Source: Shewanella sp. UCD-KL21 (GTDB lineage Bacteria; Pseudomonadota; Gammaproteobacteria; Enterobacterales; Shewanellaceae). From it: 64,000 nt of DNA. Below are positions 1 to 9,192 of this stretch, in pieces. Numbering within the stretch: position 1 is the stretch's first letter; each line of letters starts with the position of its first letter. The notes below the pieces were generated by a model, which saw only the letters and a program-made list of their open reading frames with translations, was not told the DNA's origin and did not search any database. The position numbers and the translations under genes are program-made. The stretch lies in the NCBI RefSeq assembly GCF_001957135.1, contig NZ_MPHK01000001.1, positions 248,001 to 312,000 of the forward strand. Direction: 5' to 3'.

Positions 1-1788
1 GACCACTTTTATGCCAATTCTTCTGGAGATATCAACAATCATTCTGATGAAGAATTTATTGTTGTTGTTTTGGTCAATCTTATCGCTATAACTGGTGTCA
101 AGCTTGATAAAATCGGGTTTAACTTCTCTAAAGAATTTGAAAGATGAGAAACCTAACCCAAATTGTTGAATGGCAACCTTAACCCCAACTTTGTGCATCT
201 CATTAACGAAGCGTTGGCTTGCATTCAAGTTTTTTTGCATACCTGATTCATTGACTTCAAAGATTAATCTTGCAGCGACACTGCGGTGACTAGATAAGAT
301 ATCTGTTAACCAAGAGACAAAGACTTCATGGGTAGCAGATGAGGCACTAATATTGACGCCAAAATTACCCTTAAGAGTTGGATTAGTGCTGAGTAATTGT
401 ATGCAATGAACAATGAGCATTTTATCTAAATCGATATTTAAGCGATGACGCTCAGCCATTGCGACTACACTGGCGGTGGGTAAATTGGAGCCTTCATTAT
501 TAAAGAAGCGGGCAAATAACTCTCGATAAACATCGACTTGATTATTACAAGGTAAGATTGGTTGTTGAAAAAATTTAACCCCTTTGCGATTAATGAGGTC
601 ATTGATGGTTACTTTCCAGTGGTTATCGCCTAACTGTTCGTTACCATTAAATTTTTCAAGAATGTGGTATCTATTCAGGCCAGATGTTTGCGCGATGCTG
701 ACAGCGGTATCCGCTAACACTAATAGCGCGTGAGGGTCAAACTGGTTTTCAAAAGGCACTAAACCGGCATTGGCAATATTATCGGGTTCAATGGTTTGGG
801 CATATTCATCAAAGCTTCTTTTTAGGTTATCTAAAAACCGCTCAGATTCTTTTGCCGTAATACCATGAATAAATAATGCAAAATCACTACTTGAAACTCG
901 ATAAAATTCGTTGACTCCCATCTTAGATCCAGTTGTTCGAATGCAAGTTGCAATCTTGTTCAAATAATCATCGCCAGCTTCACGTCCTTGCAACTGATTT
1001 ATACTGGCAAGTTCAGCTGCTTTAACAATACATAGCACACCAAATTGCTGCTTATCTGATTTTGAAACAGATTTTATTTGATCGTCAAAGCGTCTTCTGG
1101 TTGAAAAGCCAGTGACAGCATCCTGATAAGCGGCTTTGGTAAGAGTATCATTTTTTTGATGAAAACTGTCGATGCTGGCTTTTAATTCGCCACGGCTCTT
1201 TTCAAGGGCAATACCTATGGGTTTAAGTGAGCCTTTTAATCTTGAGGTTTCTACAGCTTGAAATGACAGGTTAGAAATATTATTAATATAATCAGATGCA
1301 TACTTTATCCCTTTGCGGTGCACATGCATTAACAGCGCAAAACTTAGCATAATAACTAAATAGGCTAAAATGGTCAGACTCGCCGCTTTTTCAAGGTTAA
1401 CAAAGCTTGTGGTGATAACTGAACTAGTGTTTAACCTGACTTGCAGGCGAGCGTCAGCAAAGGTTTTAATATGACCTAATTCGATAGAAAAGATTTTATC
1501 TTCAAAATCGGCGTCAGTTTTAGCTAACGTCCCATAGGTAAAGTTATTATCACTGTCAGTACTGTGGATGTATTGGAAAAATTGAAAGCTAAAAATTTGA
1601 CTTAATTGCTGAAAGAGTGCCTGTCCATCACTATTCCATTCTGTAATCGAATTGACTTGTTGCGTGTAATTTTCAATTGCAATATGGCCTTGGCGTTGCA
1701 TTTCTTTATTTTCAAGGTCATAAATACGAAATAATAACAGACTAAAAATAACAAAAAGTACTAACTGGAAAGATTTTGATAAGCCCAT
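1..1788 (-). CDS. LapD-like membrane c-di-GMP receptor (degenerate GGDEF/EAL), partial at window edge
   Basis: The reading frame is open from ATG at 1788 to the window edge (596 codons); the C-terminus lies outside. Residues about 5-17 and 137-156 are hydrophobic helices enclosing a roughly 120-residue periplasmic segment, followed by a HAMP-like stretch, a GGDEF-like domain (about 240-385) and an EAL-like domain (from about 400). The GGDEF site reads SSSDF at about 299-303. The EAL site reads ELF at about 423-425, and the usual catalytic Asp pair before FG is QQ (541-542). Both catalytic centres therefore look inactive. This is the LapD architecture, in which cytosolic c-di-GMP binding controls a periplasmic protease that releases a surface adhesin. 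No LapG or adhesin gene is in the window. Another inactive GGDEF/EAL sensor is the alternative. Confidence 0.75.
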   Translation of the reverse strand, partial: MGLSKSFQLVLFVIFSLLLFRIYDLENKEMQRQGHIAIENYTQQVNSITEWNSDGQALFQQLSQIFSFQFFQYIHSTDSDNNFTYGTLAKTDADFEDKIFSIELGHIKTFADARLQVRLNTSSVITTSFVNLEKAASLTILAYLVIMLSFALLMHVHRKGIKYASDYINNISNLSFQAVETSRLKGSLKPIGIALEKSRGELKASIDSFHQKNDTLTKAAYQDAVTGFSTRRRFDDQIKSVSKSDKQQFGVLCIVKAAELASINQLQGREAGDDYLNKIATCIRTTGSKMGVNEFYRVSSSDFALFIHGITAKESERFLDNLKRSFDEYAQTIEPDNIANAGLVPFENQFDPHALLVLADTAVSIAQTSGLNRYHILEKFNGNEQLGDNHWKVTINDLINRKGVKFFQQPILPCNNQVDVYRELFARFFNNEGSNLPTASVVAMAERHRLNIDLDKMLIVHCIQLLSTNPTLKGNFGVNISASSATHEVFVSWLTDILSSHRSVAARLIFEVNESGMQKNLNASQRFVNEMHKVGVKVAIQQFGLGFSSFKFFREVKPDFIKLDTSYSDKIDQNNNNKFFIRMIVDISRRIGIKVV

Positions 1789-1965
1789 GAATGATCCGTT
1801 TCCTGTCTTAATTGCTTGAGTTTAATGAGATTAATGCGCTCAAGATATTATAAACTTAAAAAAGAAATATAACTGTATTAAATTGTAATAGAAAAAGATA
1901 TATAAGGAGAGGGTTTTACACTAAAAACGTGAGATTTAACATGATGATATGCTAGAGGTAAATCT

Positions 1966-2041
1966 TGGCTCCCCGGACTGGACTCGAACCAGTGACATAC
2001 GGATTAACAGTCCGCCGTTCTACCAACTGAACTACAGGGGA
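1966..2041 (-). tRNA. tRNA-Asn(GTT), copy 7 of 7 (promoter-distal)
   Basis: A 76-nt cloverleaf on the minus strand with anticodon GTT, a T-arm GGTTCGAGTCC and an encoded 3' CCA. It is identical to the other six copies and is the last in transcription order. No strong GC-rich terminator is visible between it and position 1860. Confidence 0.97.
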
Positions 2042-2059
2042 ATTGAAGATTTATTGAAG

Positions 2060-2135
2060 TGGCTCCCCGGACTGGACTCGAACCAGTGACATACGGATTA
2101 ACAGTCCGCCGTTCTACCAACTGAACTACAGGGGA
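2060..2135 (-). tRNA. tRNA-Asn(GTT), copy 6 of 7
   Basis: Identical 76-nt tRNA with anticodon GTT and encoded CCA, separated from copy 7 by only 18 nt, which is the shortest spacer in the array. Confidence 0.97.
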
Positions 2136-2170
2136 ATTGATACTTCATTTTTATAAACTTACTATTAAAG

Positions 2171-2246
2171 TGGCTCCCCGGACTGGACTCGAACCAGTGA
2201 CATACGGATTAACAGTCCGCCGTTCTACCAACTGAACTACAGGGGA
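2171..2246 (-). tRNA. tRNA-Asn(GTT), copy 5 of 7
   Basis: Identical 76-nt tRNA with anticodon GTT and encoded CCA. The spacer to copy 6 is 35 nt and shares an ATTGATACTT-like stretch with other spacers, as expected from tandem duplication. Confidence 0.97.
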
Positions 2247-2280
2247 ATCGATACTTTAATTTTTTTACGCTATTTTGAAG

Positions 2281-2356
2281 TGGCTCCCCGGACTGGACTC
2301 GAACCAGTGACATACGGATTAACAGTCCGCCGTTCTACCAACTGAACTACAGGGGA
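2281..2356 (-). tRNA. tRNA-Asn(GTT), copy 4 of 7
   Basis: Identical 76-nt tRNA with anticodon GTT and encoded CCA. It is separated from copy 5 by 34 nt containing ATCGATACTT, which also follows copy 3. Confidence 0.97.
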
Positions 2357-2382
2357 ATCGATACTTCAAAATTTGTTTTAAT

Positions 2383-2458
2383 TGGCTCCCCGGACTGGAC
2401 TCGAACCAGTGACATACGGATTAACAGTCCGCCGTTCTACCAACTGAACTACAGGGGA
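2383..2458 (-). tRNA. tRNA-Asn(GTT), copy 3 of 7
   Basis: Identical 76-nt tRNA with anticodon GTT and encoded CCA; the spacer to copy 4 is 26 nt and AT-rich. Confidence 0.97.
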
Positions 2459-2481
2459 ATCGATTAAAACTAAGATAAAAT

Positions 2482-2557
2482 TGGCTCCCCGGACTGGACT
2501 CGAACCAGTGACATACGGATTAACAGTCCGCCGTTCTACCAACTGAACTACAGGGGA
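2482..2557 (-). tRNA. tRNA-Asn(GTT), copy 2 of 7
   Basis: Identical 76-nt tRNA with anticodon GTT and encoded CCA; the spacer to copy 3 is 23 nt. Confidence 0.97.
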
Positions 2558-2596
2558 ATTGCATTTTATCTTTATTTTCAACTAACTAAACTAAAT

Positions 2597-2672
2597 TGGC
2601 TCCCCGGACTGGACTCGAACCAGTGACATACGGATTAACAGTCCGCCGTTCTACCAACTGAACTACAGGGGA
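2597..2672 (-). tRNA. tRNA-Asn(GTT), copy 1 of 7 (promoter-proximal)
   Basis: Identical 76-nt tRNA with anticodon GTT and encoded CCA. It is the first gene of the polycistronic array, about 30 nt downstream of the predicted transcription start. Confidence 0.97.
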
Positions 2673-2699
2673 ATCGTCTTTAGCAATGTATTGCTGAGA

Positions 2700-2737
2700 A
2701 CGGAGCGCATAGTAAAACGCCCTGATCAATCCGTCAA
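2700..2737 (-). promoter_or_regulatory. Stable-RNA promoter of the tRNA-Asn array
   Basis: Read on the minus strand, TTGACG (2732-2737) is followed after exactly 17 nt by TACTAT (2709-2714), then by a GC-rich discriminator GCGCTCCG. A near-consensus sigma70 promoter with a GC-rich discriminator is typical of tRNA and rRNA operons under stringent control. It is the only promoter this good near the array, so it probably drives all seven genes. Confidence 0.85.
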
Positions 2738-3713
2738 CTCGAGATATAAAAAAAAGTGAAAAATTGATGTTAACTGCTCACCTAATACACATTGAGGCTT
2801 ATAAATGGCCGTTATGGGTGTTTTTTAGTTAACTTATTTTTTGATTAAAACAGCTTTTAGAAATAAATGCTTGGTATTTCTAAAGCTTATATTTTCATAT
2901 CGGCGCTAAAACAAGCTGATTTGAATGTTCAATACGCATAATGTCACTTTTAGATTACTTTTTAGTGCCCAAGTGAATCTGCAAATTAGTGCTGCCTGGT
3001 CAATTTAAGCTTTATGGTCATTCATGGGCAGTTAGTACTTGTTGTAACCTCTTGTCGCAACTTAACGCTACTTAAGCGCTTCTATATAGCTAAGTTCATG
3101 CAAGCTAAGTTATTAAATAAAGACGTATCCCACTGCTTGCTCAAGCGACTAATATAAAGTGCTAGTTTTATTTTTACTTGGCGACTTGAGTTATAGCGTT
3201 TGCTGGCTTGATATCTCTAGTCACAACTGGCATCCAAATGATCCATGGGCTAGCGCTATTGGTAACGCTATTAAGTGGATTTAAATTTAATTGAAGCTTT
3301 GCTTATGTCGCAGCGCTGGTACTAGCACTTAACCACAATTCTTAACACCACCGAAAAGGGCATACCCATAAATGTTGCGCAGCAGTTTGTTTTACTCTTG
3401 GTTAAATAGTTAAAAATGGAGTAAGTACACTAGTAGTAATGGGTGAGATGCAGCTTGAGTGTACTAAGCTAACGTCTTGATTCTAGTAAGTCAGGATATT
3501 GCCCCAAGCAGGTATTTTAAGCTAAATGCTTGATCTTAATTACATGCTATTTAATTTGCTAAAAGCTAACAATCGAAACTGTGCAATTGTTATGTAAATT
3601 TTTTCTAGTTCGTAAGTCTTACTTTCAAATGTAATTTTATTTCATGATACTTTTTTTACGATTTTATTAAACCGCATCTATTGCAATAGCCCATCAGTAT
3701 TGGGTTAGAATGA

Positions 3714-3738
3714 CTTATCCACTAAATCTGTGGATAAG
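3714..3738. promoter_or_regulatory. Inverted pair of DnaA boxes
   Basis: CTTATCCAC (3714-3722) and GTGGATAAG (3730-3738) form a perfect 9-bp inverted repeat with a 7-nt centre. The right half contains an exact consensus DnaA box on the minus strand (TTATCCACA, 3729-3737). The left half is one base off (TTATCCACT, 3715-3723). DnaA boxes upstream of uvrB have been described in E. coli, so a regulatory role is plausible. A cruciform or another regulator's operator are alternatives. Confidence 0.5.
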
Positions 3739-3781
3739 CCTGTGTGTTACTCTTGAAATATGCCCTCAAGCCCTTATAAAC

Positions 3782-3808
3782 ATTGGTAGTGACTTAAAAT
3801 CTACCAAT
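3782..3808. repeat. 8-bp inverted repeat upstream of uvrB
   Basis: ATTGGTAG (3782-3789) and CTACCAAT (3801-3808) are exact reverse complements separated by 11 nt. There is no T-run after it, so it is not an obvious terminator. It could be an operator or a hairpin in the uvrB leader. Confidence 0.4.
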
Positions 3809-4123
3809 ATTCAGCATAAATAAAATTCTGTTTAATTTCAGAGTGATAAGAAATGCAATGCTTTTATTCTGATGAATGTTGTTTAGCGAGCCTTAATGTA
3901 AACAAGCTTAAGTTAATGTTGTGTATTAAATGGTGCATTCATGAAGGGATTTAGGCACTTTGTTCACCTAATGCAGCCTAAAACTCCGTTTGTAGCAATA
4001 TTTCATATTTCTACGCTTGAAATGTAATAAATTACTGCTAAGTGTTGTTTTCTATAAATCGCATTCGCAAAGATGGATGGCTTCAGTATAAAATGCACCT
4101 TCAACAAAGAAGGATATAACCTA

Positions 4124-6163
4124 GTGTCAGAATCGGTTTTTAATCTTGTATCAGACTATACACCTGCAGGTGATCAGCCTACGGCAATCAAGCAATTAGT
4201 TGATGGCTTAGATGCAGGCGTGGCTAAGCAGACCTTATTAGGGGTTACGGGCTCTGGTAAAACCTTTACGGTCGCCAATATTATTCAAACCTTAGGACGC
4301 CCGACGATTATCATGGCGCCAAACAAAACCCTTGCAGCGCAGTTATACGGCGAAATGAAAGAGTTTTTTCCTAATAATGCCGTAGAGTATTTCGTTTCTT
4401 ATTATGATTATTATCAGCCAGAAGCCTATGTTCCGGCGTCAAATACCTTTATTGAAAAAGATGCCTCGGTCAATGCGCATATTGAACAAATGCGGCTTTC
4501 TGCCACCAAAGCCTTATTAGAACGCAAGGATGTGGTGCTTATCGCCTCAGTGTCGGCAATTTATGGTTTAGGCGATCCTGAACTGTATATGAAAATGCTA
4601 TTGCATCTTCGACAGGGCGATCTCATGGGCCAAAGAGACATTATTACTCGCCTTGGCGAACTACAATACACCCGCAATGACATTGATTTACAGCGCGGTA
4701 CTTTTAGAGTGCGTGGTGAAGTAATTGATGTCTTTCCTGCTGAATCAGAGCGTGATGCAATACGAATTGAATTATTTGATGATGAAATTGAGCAACTCAG
4801 TGAATTTGATCCATTAACAGGGCAGGTCACTAAGCGTTTAGCAAGAACCACTGTTTACCCTAAGAGCCACTATGTCACTCCGCGCGAGACGATTATAGAA
4901 GCTACAGAACATATTAAAGAAGAGTTAAGAGAACGTCGTCAGGAGCTATTAGATAACAATAAGCTAATAGAAGCCCAGCGGATCTCTGAGCGGGTGCAAT
5001 ACGATATCGAAATGATGGTCGAACTGGGTTATTGCTCTGGTATTGAAAACTATTCACGCTATCTATCAGGTCGTACAGAAGGCGATGGGCCGCCTACCTT
5101 ATTAGATTATCTACCAGCAAATGGCCTGCTGATTATCGATGAATCACACGTTACTGTGCCGCAAATTGGCGCTATGTATAAAGGTGACAGAAGCCGTAAA
5201 ACAACCCTAGTGGAATATGGCTTTAGATTACCGTCAGCGTTAGATAACCGGCCGCTTAAGTTTGAAGAGTTTGAGCAATTAATGCCTCAAACCATTTTTG
5301 TCTCTGCCACGCCCAGTGATTATGAGTTTGAACAAAGTGATGGCGAAATTGCAGAGCAGGTGGTTAGGCCGACAGGTTTATTAGATCCTGAATTAGAAGT
5401 GCGCCCAGTGGCGATACAAGTAGATGATTTATTATCTGAAATTCCAAAGCGTGTCGCGGCAAATGAAAGGGTTTTAGTGACAACCTTAACTAAGCGAATG
5501 TCAGAAGATCTTACTGAATACCTCGATGAACATGGGGTGAAAGTACGCTATTTACATTCAGACATCGATACCGTCGAGCGAGTCGAAGTTATTCGTGACT
5601 TAAGGCTTGGGGTATTTGATGTACTGGTGGGGATTAACTTACTTCGTGAAGGACTCGACATGCCTGAGGTGTCTTTAGTGTGTATTTTAGACGCAGACAA
5701 AGAAGGCTTTTTGCGCTCCGAGCGCTCTTTAATCCAAACCATTGGCCGCGCGGCACGTAATGTTAACGGTAAAGTGATTTTATATGCTGACAAAATTACC
5801 AATTCTATGGCAAAAGCCATGGAAGAAACCGAACGTCGCCGCACCAAACAACATGAGCATAACCTTAAATTAGGCCAAGTACCTAAAGGGGTAGTTAAGA
5901 AAATCACCGATGTGATGGACTTAGGCGATCCTCACCGTGGTAACAGTAAACATCAATATACCGCCTTCGGTAAAGTTGCTGAGAAGTCACCTGAATATGG
6001 CGATAAAGACACTAAGGTGCTAAGTGTTGCAGAGTTAGCCAAGCAGATTGATATACTTGAAAAGCAGATGCATCAACATGCGCGAGACCTTGAGTTTGAA
6101 CAAGCCGCAGCTTTAAGAGATGAAGTAAAACAATTGCGAGATAAAATCATTATTAACAGTTAG
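4124..6163 (+). CDS. uvrB: Excinuclease ABC subunit B
   Basis: UvrB is the damage-verifying helicase-like subunit of UvrABC nucleotide excision repair. The Walker A motif GVTGSGKT is at about residues 40-47, the beta-hairpin region rich in [10 protein letters not shown] at about 92-103, the DESH box near 339, and the C-terminal UVR motif ([19 protein letters not shown]) is present, so the protein is complete at 679 aa. The frame can be extended to ATG 4073, but GTG at 4124 is preceded by AGAAGGA at 9 nt and starts the conserved sequence, so I chose it. It converges with asnS across a shared terminator. Confidence 0.95.
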   Translation: MSESVFNLVSDYTPAGDQPTAIKQLVDGLDAGVAKQTLLGVTGSGKTFTVANIIQTLGRPTIIMAPNKTLAAQLYGEMKEFFPNNAVEYFVSYYDYYQPEAYVPASNTFIEKDASVNAHIEQMRLSATKALLERKDVVLIASVSAIYGLGDPELYMKMLLHLRQGDLMGQRDIITRLGELQYTRNDIDLQRGTFRVRGEVIDVFPAESERDAIRIELFDDEIEQLSEFDPLTGQVTKRLARTTVYPKSHYVTPRETIIEATEHIKEELRERRQELLDNNKLIEAQRISERVQYDIEMMVELGYCSGIENYSRYLSGRTEGDGPPTLLDYLPANGLLIIDESHVTVPQIGAMYKGDRSRKTTLVEYGFRLPSALDNRPLKFEEFEQLMPQTIFVSATPSDYEFEQSDGEIAEQVVRPTGLLDPELEVRPVAIQVDDLLSEIPKRVAANERVLVTTLTKRMSEDLTEYLDEHGVKVRYLHSDIDTVERVEVIRDLRLGVFDVLVGINLLREGLDMPEVSLVCILDADKEGFLRSERSLIQTIGRAARNVNGKVILYADKITNSMAKAMEETERRRTKQHEHNLKLGQVPKGVVKKITDVMDLGDPHRGNSKHQYTAFGKVAEKSPEYGDKDTKVLSVAELAKQIDILEKQMHQHARDLEFEQAAALRDEVKQLRDKIIINS

Positions 6164-6281
6164 CGATGAAAAAATTAGTACGCCAACACTATCATTAACT
6201 AACGACTTAAAGTGATGTTTAGTTTATTTAAGGCTTTTGGATGAATAAAATTCAATCATCTTATAGCTATATTAAAGCCAC

Positions 6282-6310
6282 AAAAAAACGCGCTAATTAA
6301 GCGCGTTTTT
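6282..6310. terminator. Bidirectional terminator between uvrB and asnS
   Basis: An 11-bp stem, AAAAACGCGCT pairing with AGCGCGTTTTT around a 5-nt loop, has A- and T-tracts on its two flanks. It can therefore end transcription of uvrB (plus) and asnS (minus). Confidence 0.9.
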
Positions 6311-6330
6311 ATTGAGTGAGCCAGTTAGAT

Positions 6331-7731
6331 TTAGAAGTTGGCTGACTTAGGTGAACGTGGGAATGGGATCACGTCACGGATATTGCTCACGCCAGTAACA
6401 TAAGATACTAGACGCTCAAAGCCTAAACCAAAACCTGCGTGTGGCACAGTGCCATAACGACGTAGATCACGGTACCACCAGTAATCTTCTTGGTCTAAAT
6501 TCATTTCAGCAAGACGAGCATCAAGAACATCTAAACGTTCTTCACGTTGTGCGCCGCCAATAATTTCGCCGATACCTGGTGCTAATACGTCCATTGCCGC
6601 GACAGTTTTACCGTCATCATTAAGGCGCATGTAGAATGCTTTGATGTCTTTAGGGTAGTTTTTAACAACAACAGGCGCTTTGAAATGCTCTTCAGCAAGG
6701 TAGCGTTCATGCTCTGAATGTAAGTCGATACCCCATTCAACATCAAATTCAAACTTCTTATCGCAAGCTTTAAGAATTTCAATGGCATCAGTGTAATCGA
6801 TTTGGGCGAAGTCACTGGTCACGAATGCTTCTAAACGCTCAATGGCTGTTTTCTCAACTCGTTGGGCAAAGAATTCTAAGTCATCACGACGTTCTTCAAG
6901 AACGGCTCTGAAACAGAATTTCAGCATGTCTTCAGCAAGTTTGGCCGCATCATCTAAATCAGCAAAAGCCACTTCAGGTTCAACCATCCAGAATTCAGCT
7001 AAATGACGGCTAGTATTTGAGTTTTCCGCGCGGAAAGTCGGGCCAAAGGTATACACTTTTGATAATGCACAAGCGTAAGTTTCAGCATTTAATTGACCTG
7101 ATACGGTTAAGAATGATTCTTTACCGAAAAAGTCTTCGCTGTAATCAACCGTACCTTGATCGTTACGAGGTAGATTTTCTAAATCTAACGTCGATACACG
7201 GAACATTTCACCTGCGCCTTCAGTATCAGAAGCAGTAATAAGTGGTGTAGAAACCCAGATATAACCTTGTTCATTGTAAAAGCGATGGATCGCTTGAGAT
7301 AAACAGTTACGAACACGGGCAATTGCACCAATAATGTTAGTGCGTGGGCGAAGATGGGCTAATTCGCGTAAATGCTCAATTGAGTGACGCTTAGCTGCCA
7401 TAGGGTAAGTATCAGGGTCTTCAACTAAACCTGCGACTTCAACCTTGGTCACTTGCATTTCAAATGCTTGGCCTTTACCCGGAGATTCAACAACTTCACC
7501 AGTCATGATCACAGAGCAACCAGCAGTAAGCTTTAGCACTTCATTAGTATAATTTTCTAAATTATTCGGTATAACACCTTGAATAGGATCAAAACATGAA
7601 CCGTCATAAACGGCTAGAAATGAAATACCAGCTTTAGAATCGCGGCGTGAGCGAACCCAACCACGTACCGTAACTTGCGAACCGATCGCAAAGTCACCTT
7701 TAAATACAGAAGCGACAGATGTAATGCTCAT
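6331..7731 (-). CDS. asnS: Asparaginyl-tRNA synthetase
   Basis: Charges tRNA-Asn with asparagine in the cytosol. The 466-aa length equals that of bacterial AsnRS. An N-terminal OB-fold anticodon-binding domain ([19 protein letters not shown]) precedes a class II catalytic core with motif 2 ([19 protein letters not shown]) and motif 3 ([10 protein letters not shown]) near the C-terminus. ATG 7731 has a GGAGAA ribosome site. The substrate tRNA is encoded seven times only 3.7 kb away, on the same strand. Confidence 0.97.
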   Translation of the reverse strand: MSITSVASVFKGDFAIGSQVTVRGWVRSRRDSKAGISFLAVYDGSCFDPIQGVIPNNLENYTNEVLKLTAGCSVIMTGEVVESPGKGQAFEMQVTKVEVAGLVEDPDTYPMAAKRHSIEHLRELAHLRPRTNIIGAIARVRNCLSQAIHRFYNEQGYIWVSTPLITASDTEGAGEMFRVSTLDLENLPRNDQGTVDYSEDFFGKESFLTVSGQLNAETYACALSKVYTFGPTFRAENSNTSRHLAEFWMVEPEVAFADLDDAAKLAEDMLKFCFRAVLEERRDDLEFFAQRVEKTAIERLEAFVTSDFAQIDYTDAIEILKACDKKFEFDVEWGIDLHSEHERYLAEEHFKAPVVVKNYPKDIKAFYMRLNDDGKTVAAMDVLAPGIGEIIGGAQREERLDVLDARLAEMNLDQEDYWWYRDLRRYGTVPHAGFGLGFERLVSYVTGVSNIRDVIPFPRSPKSANF

Positions 7732-8194
7732 TGTTGCTTAGTTCTCCAATGAATCAATGATATAAATAGGGGCTTTATATTACCTTGAAATGGGCTTTTC
7801 ACAAGGGTAAAAGCCGCTTGCAGGCAGATATTTTCACAAGTTTTAACAAACCCAGCTGAATCTGCTTAAAAATATTGCGGGATTATTACTTTTTGATCTG
7901 AAAATTCAGTTATAAGCATATGACAAAGTGCTGTTTTTAAAACTTGGCAAACGTAACGAGCGCTGATATGTCGATTATCAAGCCGTTTCGGGGTTTGTGG
8001 ATTTTAGTGAATCTTAAGCTAATAGAAGCTGCTGTTATAGCGAGTTAAAAAGGATTGAGAACCGGCTATGCTGAGAGGCTGTTTTAACTGTAACGCTTGA
8101 AAATGTCATCGGTGGCGGGTTTGTATATTCGCGAGCTTAGTTGAATGGTTAGTATTGTCTCGTATGTGGGGAAACTAAACTTAAGTTGCTTTTA
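7732..8194. other. Intergenic region between asnS and nudL
   Basis: About 460 bp upstream of asnS and downstream of nudL. It has no plausible ORF and no clear terminator hairpin. It presumably holds the asnS promoter, which I could not assign with confidence. Confidence 0.5.
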
Positions 8195-8788
8195 TTAACC
8201 ATTAAAAATTCTGGCTGAATTGTTTAAATGACAGCAAAGCAAATTAATGATTGCCGCTGTTACTCCCCAAATGAATTTACCTTGATAGGGCATATAATGG
8301 ACATCATAAAAGTTGCCATGACGTTGATACTGAATACTGTGTCGATTATTAGGGTTTAAAAAGTGTTTAAGCGGCACCCAAAAAGCCTCGGCGACTTCTC
8401 CAGGATCTAGCGTTATTTCAAAAGGTTGTTTCACAATGCCGATAACTGGGGTTATTTCAAATCCGGTAAAGGTTGTATGGGGCGGAAAGGTACCGATCAC
8501 ATCAACATTATCTGGTAATAAGGCAATTTCTTCTTCGGCCTCTCTAAGGGCAGTAAAAATCATACTGCTATCTTGCTTATCTACTTTACCGCCAGGAAAA
8601 CTAAATTGACCTGGGTGGGCGCGTAAATGTAATGCTCTTTTAGTGAGTAACAGTTGAAGCTCGCCATCAATTTCGAGTAAAGGCACTAATACCGCGGCTT
8701 TTCTAGAGCGGGGCTCTTTCGGTGGGGAAACAATATGGCTTGTTAATGTTTGCAATGAAAAGTGAATATTGAACTGCGTAGTATTCAT
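8195..8788 (-). CDS. nudL: NudL-type CoA pyrophosphatase (Nudix hydrolase)
   Basis: Nudix family member of 197 aa that probably hydrolyses coenzyme A and its derivatives to 3',5'-ADP and phosphopantetheine. The signature LLTKRALHLRAHPGQFSFPGG is followed directly by the Nudix helix, whose core reads ALREAEEEIAL, as in the CoA-specific UPF0035 subgroup. The second Gly of the classical Nudix box is Ala here, as I recall for relatives. ATG 8788 is preferred over a TTG one codon earlier. In E. coli the gene adjoins pabB; here both are on the same strand but separated by the divergent glycogen cluster. Confidence 0.85.
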   Translation of the reverse strand: MNTTQFNIHFSLQTLTSHIVSPPKEPRSRKAAVLVPLLEIDGELQLLLTKRALHLRAHPGQFSFPGGKVDKQDSSMIFTALREAEEEIALLPDNVDVIGTFPPHTTFTGFEITPVIGIVKQPFEITLDPGEVAEAFWVPLKHFLNPNNRHSIQYQRHGNFYDVHYMPYQGKFIWGVTAAIINLLCCHLNNSARIFNG

Positions 8789-9192
8789 CAAACGTCCCAG
8801 TTAGTCATATTGGTCTTATAAAAATAAAATGGCGCTAGCCTTGCTTTTAAATTAGCACAATAACCGCCAGTATGACGCCTTTAAGCATCTTTTAAGCAAA
8901 GTTTTATGACTTTGTTTTTAATTTATAGGTCCGTTAGCAGCTTAATTTGAGGCTTTTTTGCACGCTTGCTGTGCATTAATGCACCAAAGTGATTGTTTTT
9001 AATTACGCTTGTAATCTCGTTTTAAACAAGATTGTAAGTTTAATTTAAAATGTATTTTGTTTAAGTTGCTGAAATTAAGTCTTTTTATTTTGTAACCTGA
9101 TTGAAATTAAACTGTCGTTAAACTGTGATGTTGTACTGGCATGGTAACTGCTGGGTTATTAATCAGTTAAGACATTCGCGAGGGCGACAAAT
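8789..9192. promoter_or_regulatory. Divergent control region between nudL and the glycogen cluster
   Basis: About 400 bp, AT-rich, with no ORF. It must carry the main promoter for malQ-glgA. A perfect 14-bp palindrome, GTGCATTAATGCAC (8971-8984), overlaps a second GCAC/GTGC pair and is a candidate operator. I did not find a convincing CRP site or a consensus -35/-10 pair. Confidence 0.4.

Larger units (their letters stand above)
2738..4123. other. Long intergenic region between the tRNA-Asn array and uvrB
   Basis: About 1.4 kb with no convincing coding frame on either strand; stops are frequent in all frames and composition is AT-rich. It contains an inverted DnaA-box pair (3714-3738) and an 8-bp inverted repeat (3782-3808), annotated separately. 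I found no LexA-type CTGT-N8-ACAG site, although uvrB is SOS-controlled in Escherichia coli. Confidence 0.6.

Noticed and set aside
2378..2581. A 67-codon ORF with two copies of VVQLVERRTVNPYVTGSSPV
   Set aside because: This is the well-known spurious translation of tRNA-Asn sequence; it spans two tRNA genes of the array.
1966..2672. Regular array of about 76-nt repeats with short spacers, CRISPR-like at first sight
   Set aside because: The repeat unit is a complete tRNA-Asn with anticodon and CCA, and spacers are AT-rich and of uneven length.
3850..4123. Search for a LexA box upstream of uvrB
   Set aside because: No CTGT-N8-ACAG or close variant was seen.
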